Source: an archaeon (GTDB lineage: Archaea > Nanoarchaeota > Nanoarchaeia > Pacearchaeales > GW2011-AR1). From it: a DNA stretch of 9,618 nucleotides. The notes beneath the pieces are model-generated. The model was not told the DNA's origin, made no database searches, and saw nothing but the letters and a program-made list of their open reading frames with translations. Made by a program: the position numbers and the translations under genes. Shown one piece after another: positions 5,803 through 9,618 of the stretch (within the stretch, counting starts at the first letter, position 1; each line of letters opens with the position of its first letter). The stretch covers positions 1 through 9,618 of the forward strand of contig DAOWCW010000025.1 in assembly GCA_030639395.1 (NCBI GenBank), written 5' to 3'.

Positions 5803-5904
5803 CTACGAAGTAGGTCATCCCTATGGGAAACCCTTGGGTTTAAAGTAAATCTTTAGATTTTCTTTCAGAAAAGCAACACTTTTCGTTCCGAGCTTCTCTG
5901 AAGC
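5803..5904 (+). repeat. Chain of perfect mini-hairpins (spacer 2)
   Basis: Consecutive perfect stems with very short loops: CTAC-GAA-GTAG (5803-5813), CCC-TAT-GGG (5819-5827), AAACCC-TT-GGGTTT (5828-5841), AAATCT-TT-AGATTT (5847-5860), GAAAAG-CAACA-CTTTTC (5868-5884) and GCTTC-TCT-GAAGC (5892-5904). They are nearly back to back. Two-nucleotide loops are too tight for RNA, so those stems would pair with the closing base pairs open, or form as DNA cruciforms. Confidence 0.75.
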
Positions 5905-5910
5905 GAAGGC

Positions 5911-5929
5911 AAATCCTGGCAGCCTCATA
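5911..5929 (+). repeat. tRNA 3'-end direct repeat, copy 3
   Basis: The third perfect 19-bp copy, 139 bp after copy 2. It also shares the next T with copy 1, followed by a similar GATTT. Confidence 0.9.
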
Positions 5930-6028
5930 TGATTTTGATCACCAGATCACCTACTGGGTGAAGCTGGGGCACATCACAGAGCAACGAACATTAATATCTA
6001 AAATTCAATTTCCTAAGAAGCTTCATCT

Positions 6029-6661
6029 TCATCCCCTAAGTTCTACGTGCACTTTTTCCCTATCAATCCGCATACCCAAAATCTCAACCTTCAAAGGAAT
6101 AACCTTAATATAACACTTATCCTTAGCAAACGCCCGAATCTCAATACCAGTCTCCAACTCTGTCACAACAACATCCTCCTTCTTTAAAATTCCAGGAGCC
6201 TCAATCTCATAAATAATCACATCCCCAAGTCGCTTAACCTTAGACTCAGCATTCACTCTCTCTAAACCAGCCCTCCTCTCGCTCTCCTCCTTAGAAATCA
6301 CAACAGCCACCTTTCTTCCTGGAGCTCTCTTTTGAACAATCTGTTGTCCCATTGGACCCCGTGCAATCTGAATCCTAAAACCCTTCGGCATTCCAGTTTT
6401 CTCATCAACATCCATATTTCCAAGTTGCTTTTCCAACTGCTTAACCAAGCCACCCATAATCTTTTCAACACCAAATGGCAACTTCAAATCGGGCTCACCA
6501 GAACCATGTCCATTAAGAGCACCCTGTGCCCGATCACTATCATTAGAACCAAGCATCCCCATATCCTCTGCTCCAACTTTCAACGAAGCTCCACACCAAG
6601 GACAATAACTAAATTTCTTGTCAATCTTTTCCGCACAGCCTCGACACTTTTTTTTAAACAT
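6029..6661 (-). CDS. Zinc-ribbon protein with C-terminal Hsp20-like domain
   Basis: This 210-residue protein combines an N-terminal zinc ribbon (Cys6, Cys9, Cys20, Cys23 in CRGC and CPWCG) with a linker rich in Gly, Asp and Ser (about 30-60). A helical middle follows (about 62-82, LPFGVEKIMGGLVKQLEKQL). The C-terminal region, about 147-210, looks like an alpha-crystallin/CS beta-sandwich (DVIIYEIEAPGILKKEDVVV, then short alternating strands ending KVHVELRG). A role in protein quality control or as an adaptor is plausible but unproven. I chose the ATG at 6661 over the in-frame GTG at 6682, because the TATA box lies 27 nt before the ATG but only about 6 nt from the GTG. It is divergent from metG. 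It has no close same-strand partner, and the hairpin-rich region lies downstream. Confidence 0.75.
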   Translation of the reverse strand: MFKKKCRGCAEKIDKKFSYCPWCGASLKVGAEDMGMLGSNDSDRAQGALNGHGSGEPDLKLPFGVEKIMGGLVKQLEKQLGNMDVDEKTGMPKGFRIQIARGPMGQQIVQKRAPGRKVAVVISKEESERRAGLERVNAESKVKRLGDVIIYEIEAPGILKKEDVVVTELETGIEIRAFAKDKCYIKVIPLKVEILGMRIDREKVHVELRG

Positions 6662-6685
6662 ACAAAATAAAATATTATCCACTAC

Positions 6686-6691
6686 TTAAAT
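6686..6691 (-). promoter_or_regulatory. TATA-like box of the zinc-ribbon gene
   Basis: ATTTAAG on the minus strand is centred about 27 nt before the ATG at 6661. It decides the start codon in favour of that ATG over the upstream GTG. Confidence 0.45.
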
Positions 6692-6724
6692 CTAACTATT
6701 GGACTTGATAACTTTCTTTTTATC

Positions 6725-6758
6725 GGACCCACCAGAGTCATGTCATACGTGACCAAAC
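6725..6758 (+). promoter_or_regulatory. 34-bp conserved promoter-upstream element of metG
   Basis: The partner of the element at 1517-1550, identical at 26 of 34 positions and also ending 30 nt before the ATG. Here the dyad is longer, with GTCA-TACG-TGAC (6742-6753) a perfect 4-bp inverted repeat. Because it lies just upstream of the TATA region it could bind a regulator shared by metG and trxA. Confidence 0.6.
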
Positions 6759-6766
6759 AAATAAAA
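6759..6766 (+). promoter_or_regulatory. TATA-like box of metG
   Basis: AAATAAAA is centred about 26 nt before the ATG at 6789 and directly follows CCAAAC. It is a weaker match than at trxA. Confidence 0.45.
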
Positions 6767-6788
6767 ACCTCTATCCAATTATCAAATT

Positions 6789-8585
6789 ATGGTAGAAAAA
6801 TTTTATATAACAACACCAGTATACTATCCAAACGACATTCCGCACATAGGCCACGCCTACACAACAATTGCAGCCGACATCATAGCTAGATGGAACAAGC
6901 TCAAAGGCAAAGAAGTTTTTCTCCTAACAGGAACTGACGACCACGGCAAAAAAATAGCAGATACTGCCAAAAAAGCAGGAAAAACACCAAAACAATTCAC
7001 GGACGACCTAATTCCAGAATTCAAATCCGCATGGAAAAAATTAAACATAAACTACGACAAATTCATCAGGACAACAGATAAATCCCACGAAAAAATCGTC
7101 CAACAAATTCTACAAAAATGTTTCGACAACGGTGACATCTACAAAGGAGAATACGAAGGACTATATTGCACAGGATGCGAAGCCTACTTTACCGAAAAAG
7201 ATCTCGAAAACGGATGTTGCCCAATCCACAAAACCCCAATCGAAAAACTAAAAGAAGAAACATACTTCTTCAAGCTTTCAAAATACCAAGATAAACTTCT
7301 AAGGCTCTACAAAGAAAACCCAAGCTTCATATCTCCAAAACATCGAAAACAAGAAATAATCAATAGAGTAAAAGAAGGCCTTCGAGACCTAAGTATTTCA
7401 AGAACATCATTCGACTGGGGAGTCCCACTACCATTCGACAAAAAACACATAACATATGTATGGTTCGACGCACTTTTCAACTACTATTCCGCAACCCGAG
7501 AGAAAGGCAAAGAAAAATTCTGGCCAGCAGATGTTCATATCGTAGGCAAAGATATCTTTTGGTTCCACACGGTATACTGGCCAGCCTTTCTAATGTCAGC
7601 AGGAATAGAATTGCCAAAACAGGTATACGCACATGGCTGGTGGACACTTAATTCCGAAAAAATTTCAAAATCACGAGGAAAAGTTATTGGAATAAATGAA
7701 CTAGTAAAAATCGCAGGACTAGATTCAGCAAGATATTTCCTCTTCAGAGAAGCTTCATTCGGAGAAGATGGCGACTTCAGTAAAGAATCCTTAATAGACC
7801 GCCACAACAACGAACTGGCAAACAAGCTCGGAAACCTAATATCCAGAACCTCAACACTAGCAGAAAAATATGGAATAGAAAAAACCGACAACACATTATT
7901 AAAAAAATTAAACCTAAAACAAATAGAAAAACATTTCGAAGAATTCAGAATAGACAAAGCCCTAAACGAAATCTTCACATTCATAGACCATTGCAACGAA
8001 TTCATCCAATCCCAAAAACCATGGGAAACCCACGACAAAAAAATCCTATATCAATTAGTGGAATCAATAAGACAAATAACAAAACTCCTCTCCCCTTTCA
8101 TCCCAGAATCAGCAGAAAAAATTTCAAAAATCTTCAAAACAGACAAAATCAAAAAAGCCCCAATCCTCTTCCAAAAAATTGAATTCCAAAAAGAATCGGC
8201 TATCCAAAAACCTAATAAACAAGAAATCCCAAACAAAACAATGGAAAATGTAACATCAATCCAATTCGAAGACTTCGAAAAAATCGATCTCAGAGTAGCC
8301 CAAATAGCAAATGCCGAAGAAATAGAAGGCGCCGACAAGCTCTACAAGCTCTCCCTAAACGTAGGCGAACTAGGCGAACGAACAATCTGCGCAGGAATAA
8401 AAGAATTCTACTCAGCAGACGACCTAAAAAATAAAAAAGTCATAATCATAGCAAACCTCGAACCACGAAAACTCCGAGGAATCGAATCCCAAGGAATGCT
8501 CCTAGCCGCCTCCACAAAAGACAAAAAAACAGTATCCCTAATCTCCCCAGACCAAGACATAGCACCTGGAAGCACAGTGGGTTAA
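6789..8585 (+). CDS. metG: Methionyl-tRNA synthetase with C-terminal tRNA-binding domain
   Basis: This enzyme charges tRNA-Met with methionine in the cytoplasm. The 598 residues contain the class I signature HIGH (19-22), the KMSKS-type loop as KISKS (291-295), and a single-knuckle zinc site in the connective insertion: Cys127, Cys130, Cys144, His147. Methionine-pocket and core segments such as TGTDDHG (47-53) and WFDALFNYYSA (225-235) are present. An anticodon-binding helical domain follows (about 350-460). After a linker, residues 485-598 form an OB-fold tRNA-binding domain (EMAPII/Trbp111 type; [39 protein letters not shown]). The C-x2-C...C-x2-H zinc knuckle is the pattern known from bacterial Thermus-type enzymes, unlike the multi-cysteine knuckles common in Euryarchaeota. 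A stretch coding for residues 545-573 is duplicated at the window's right edge. Confidence 0.98.
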   Translation: MVEKFYITTPVYYPNDIPHIGHAYTTIAADIIARWNKLKGKEVFLLTGTDDHGKKIADTAKKAGKTPKQFTDDLIPEFKSAWKKLNINYDKFIRTTDKSHEKIVQQILQKCFDNGDIYKGEYEGLYCTGCEAYFTEKDLENGCCPIHKTPIEKLKEETYFFKLSKYQDKLLRLYKENPSFISPKHRKQEIINRVKEGLRDLSISRTSFDWGVPLPFDKKHITYVWFDALFNYYSATREKGKEKFWPADVHIVGKDIFWFHTVYWPAFLMSAGIELPKQVYAHGWWTLNSEKISKSRGKVIGINELVKIAGLDSARYFLFREASFGEDGDFSKESLIDRHNNELANKLGNLISRTSTLAEKYGIEKTDNTLLKKLNLKQIEKHFEEFRIDKALNEIFTFIDHCNEFIQSQKPWETHDKKILYQLVESIRQITKLLSPFIPESAEKISKIFKTDKIKKAPILFQKIEFQKESAIQKPNKQEIPNKTMENVTSIQFEDFEKIDLRVAQIANAEEIEGADKLYKLSLNVGELGERTICAGIKEFYSADDLKNKKVIIIANLEPRKLRGIESQGMLLAASTKDKKTVSLISPDQDIAPGSTVG

Positions 8586-8591
8586 TCAGTT

Positions 8592-8648
8592 TCTAAAATC
8601 TGTGTTTATCCGTGAAATCTGTGGCTAAAAATTTCTCCTTTCCCCAAT
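8592..8648 (+). repeat. Dispersed ~60-bp repeat, copy B, with three ATCYGTG units
   Basis: It lies between the convergent stops of metG and the M24 gene. Units are ATCTGTGTTT, ATCCGTGAA and ATCTGTGG (8598-8624), flanked by TCTAAA and by GTGGCTAAAAATTT...CCCCAATC. It matches copy A at 1271-1333 in the same orientation. Confidence 0.6.
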
Positions 8649-8650
8649 CA

Positions 8651-9382
8651 CTAAACCAAAATAATATCCCTCTGCAAACCCGCAGTCAAAACAACATCTC
8701 CATCTCCAGAAACATAAAAATCAATCTCACTTCGAATCCCAAATTTCCCATCCAAATAAATCCCCGGCTCAATAGTATATCCCAAATTCCGAAATAACTC
8801 CTTCTCATTAAAAGAAGTAAGATGAGCCTCCTCTCCATGACAATCATTTAGCCCAAGACTATGCCCAGTATAATGATTATCCTTTCCAAAACCCTCTTCA
8901 GCCAAAACATCATTCGTGACACCATAAACTTCACAGCCCAAAGGCATCCGCCCTTCCCTAGCCCTATCTCTAACCAATTCAATCGACTCATCCCGAACCC
9001 TCAAAACAACATCCCAAACTTTAGAAAACTCCTCAAGAACTTTCTCCCCCCGAAACCCCATCCAAGTAATATCCGCAAAAGGTGCCCCCTTCTTGTCAAG
9101 CCGCCCCCAAATATCAATCATAACCAAATCTCCATCTGCAATAACATTAGGATCCTTCCCAGGAAAATAATGAGCATTAGCAGTACTCTCTCTAAACGCA
9201 ATAATTGGAGGCACCTTGTCACTAACTAGCCCAAACTCCAAAAACTTCTTCAAAATAAACTGCTGCACATCCCATTCACTAATCTTCTCTCTCTCCCGAA
9301 TAAACTCAAAAGCCAAGTCCTTAATTTCCAAAAGCAATTCAGCCGCCTTCACATGATCCGCAATCTGCTCCTCACTCCACAT
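8651..9382 (-). CDS. M24-family metallopeptidase (Xaa-Pro aminopeptidase-like)
   Basis: A 243-residue M24 (pita-bread fold) metallopeptidase of the Xaa-Pro aminopeptidase/prolidase group. This family cleaves N-terminal residues or Xaa-Pro dipeptides with two metal ions. All five metal ligands can be placed: Asp90 (VMIDIWG), Asp104 (PFADITW), His174 (TGHSLG), Glu205 (TIEPGIY) and Glu219 (IRSEIDFY). His71 (NAHY) fits the conserved catalytic-site histidine. The protein consists of the catalytic domain alone, without the N-terminal creatinase-like domain of full-length Xaa-Pro peptidases. I chose the ATG at 9382. An in-frame GTG at 9397 would add five hydrophobic residues, but the TATA box is 25 nt from the ATG and only about 10 nt from the GTG. 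It is convergent with metG and shows the strong G/T third-position bias of core minus-strand genes. Its natural substrate is unknown. Confidence 0.92.
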   Translation of the reverse strand: MWSEEQIADHVKAAELLLEIKDLAFEFIREREKISEWDVQQFILKKFLEFGLVSDKVPPIIAFRESTANAHYFPGKDPNVIADGDLVMIDIWGRLDKKGAPFADITWMGFRGEKVLEEFSKVWDVVLRVRDESIELVRDRAREGRMPLGCEVYGVTNDVLAEEGFGKDNHYTGHSLGLNDCHGEEAHLTSFNEKELFRNLGYTIEPGIYLDGKFGIRSEIDFYVSGDGDVVLTAGLQRDIILV

Positions 9383-9403
9383 CAAAAGAAAAACCACTCA
9401 AAA

Positions 9404-9411
9404 TATATAAA
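9404..9411 (-). promoter_or_regulatory. TATA box of the M24 peptidase gene
   Basis: TTTATATA on the minus strand is centred about 25 nt before the ATG at 9382, which settles the start codon against the GTG at 9397. Confidence 0.6.
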
Positions 9412-9433
9412 CCTTCACAAGCCACCAAGCATC

Positions 9434-9525
9434 CAACGAAGTTGAGCCACTCATTAAAACTTTGTTTTAATGAGCCATGCAAATTGAAAATTTGAGTCAT
9501 CCTTCGGAAAAACCGAAGAGCTTCC
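9434..9525 (+). repeat. Hairpin chain with repeated AGYCAT-type linkers
   Basis: Four perfect stems in a row: CAAC-GAA-GTTG (9434-9444), an 11-bp stem CTCATTAAAAC-TTT with its complement (9450-9474), CAAATT-GAA-AATTTG (9480-9494) and CTTCGG-AAAAA-CCGAAG (9502-9518). If the two outer pairs of the long stem are opened, the linkers read AGCCACT, AGCCATG, AGTCATC and a final AGCTTCC. The preceding AGCATC at 9428-9433 fits the same pattern. No ORF covers it. It lies upstream of the M24 gene's promoter. Confidence 0.75.
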
Positions 9526-9532
9526 CGCGACT

Positions 9533-9618
9533 ACCTAAAAAATAAAAAAGTCATAATCATAGCAAACCTCGAACCACGAAAACTCCGAGGAATCGAATCC
9601 CAAGGAATGCTCCTAGCC
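9533..9618 (+). repeat. 86-bp perfect duplicate of metG codons 545-573, at window end
   Basis: Bases 9533-9618 are identical to 8422-8507 inside metG, in the same orientation at an offset of 1111 bp, and run to the last base of the window. The reading frame ([10 protein letters not shown]...) stays open, but no start or synthetase context precedes it, only the hairpin chain. A tandem duplication, a partial gene copy and an assembly end-artefact are all possible. Confidence 0.95.

Larger units (their letters stand above)
5675..6028. other. 354-nt non-coding region: tRNA 3'-end repeats and hairpin-rich spacers
   Basis: There is no credible ORF on either strand between tRNA-Ile and the zinc-ribbon gene. 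The region consists of spacer 1 (5677-5771), a second tRNA 3'-end copy, spacer 2 (5791-5910), a third copy, and a final segment. Spacer 1 and the final segment share a 19-nt block (5684-5702 and 5960-5978, 14 of 19 identical, all differences transitions). Spacer 1 holds a 9-bp inverted repeat (5721-5729 with 5744-5752). The final segment holds two overlapping stems, TGATC/GATCA (5936-5949) and CACC/GGTG (5948-5960). No integrase gene is present. Confidence 0.8.

Noticed and set aside
5658..5929. Three regularly placed direct repeats as a CRISPR array
   Set aside because: The repeat is the 3' end of a functional tRNA gene, the spacers are unequal (95 and 120 nt) and far longer than CRISPR spacers, and no cas gene is present.
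5772..5929. Copies 2 and 3 as extra tRNA genes or split-tRNA 3' halves
   Set aside because: Neither is preceded by the 5' strand of the T stem (CCAGG) or by any anticodon arm, so no tRNA arm can form, and no bulge-helix-bulge motif is apparent.
6662..6682. GTG start giving a 217-aa zinc-ribbon protein
   Set aside because: The TATA-like box would overlap or abut this codon. The ATG at 6661 begins directly with the zinc ribbon and has correct promoter spacing.
7535..8038. 167-codon open frame on the minus strand within metG
   Set aside because: It lies wholly opposite a strongly conserved synthetase coding region, lacks a promoter and resembles no protein family.
8861..9229. 122-codon open frame on the plus strand within the M24 gene
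   Set aside because: It is antisense to conserved metal-ligand motifs. Its Pro/Asn/Ile-rich composition reflects the A+C bias of this strand.
9383..9397. GTG start giving a 248-aa M24 peptidase with a hydrophobic five-residue extension
   Set aside because: The TATA box at 9404-9411 is only about 10 nt from the GTG, but 25 nt from the ATG at 9382, the spacing used by the other genes.

Overview
The window reads as a small AT-rich archaeal genome fragment, most likely from a DPANN lineage (Woesearchaeota/Pacearchaeota-like; the lineage is an inference). Support comes from an archaeal-type ATP-dependent DNA ligase, ribosomal protein eL15, a tRNA-Ile gene without an encoded CCA, and TATA boxes centred 25-27 nt before start codons with no Shine-Dalgarno motif. 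That spacing implies mostly leaderless mRNAs.

Layout. 1-1199 (minus): the N-terminal part of DNA ligase, cut by the window edge, preceded by an unrecognised 161-residue protein. 1200-1580: a 381-nt divergent intergenic region with degenerate short tandem repeats and an elaborate promoter for thioredoxin. 1581-4018 (plus): thioredoxin, then a two-gene unit of a GH100-like (alpha/alpha)6 glycosidase and a sucrose-phosphate-phosphatase-like HAD hydrolase. 4037-5506 (minus): a PspC-domain membrane protein coupled to an RBBP9-like serine hydrolase, then eL15. 5601-5674: tRNA-Ile(GAU), followed by 354 nt of non-coding sequence holding two further copies of the tRNA 3' end and chains of perfect mini-hairpins. 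6029-6661 (minus): a zinc-ribbon plus Hsp20-like protein. 6789-8585 (plus): methionyl-tRNA synthetase with a C-terminal tRNA-binding domain. 8651-9382 (minus): an M24 metallopeptidase. 9412-9532: a second hairpin chain. 9533-9618: an 86-bp perfect copy of part of metG that ends at the window edge.

Most genes are housekeeping functions (replication, translation, redox, protein quality control). The glycosidase/phosphatase pair suggests sucrose or related glycoside metabolism. The plus strand is rich in A and C whichever way the core genes point. The glycosidase, the phosphatase, the serine hydrolase and the unknown protein follow this bias less, which may mark them as more recently acquired.

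The most unusual content is non-coding: (i) a three-copy series of the tRNA-Ile 3' end separated by short hairpin-rich spacers, like an attachment-site or cassette array with no visible recombinase; (ii) two hairpin chains sharing loops and linker motifs but not stem sequences; (iii) a 34-bp element at exactly the same distance from the trxA and metG starts.
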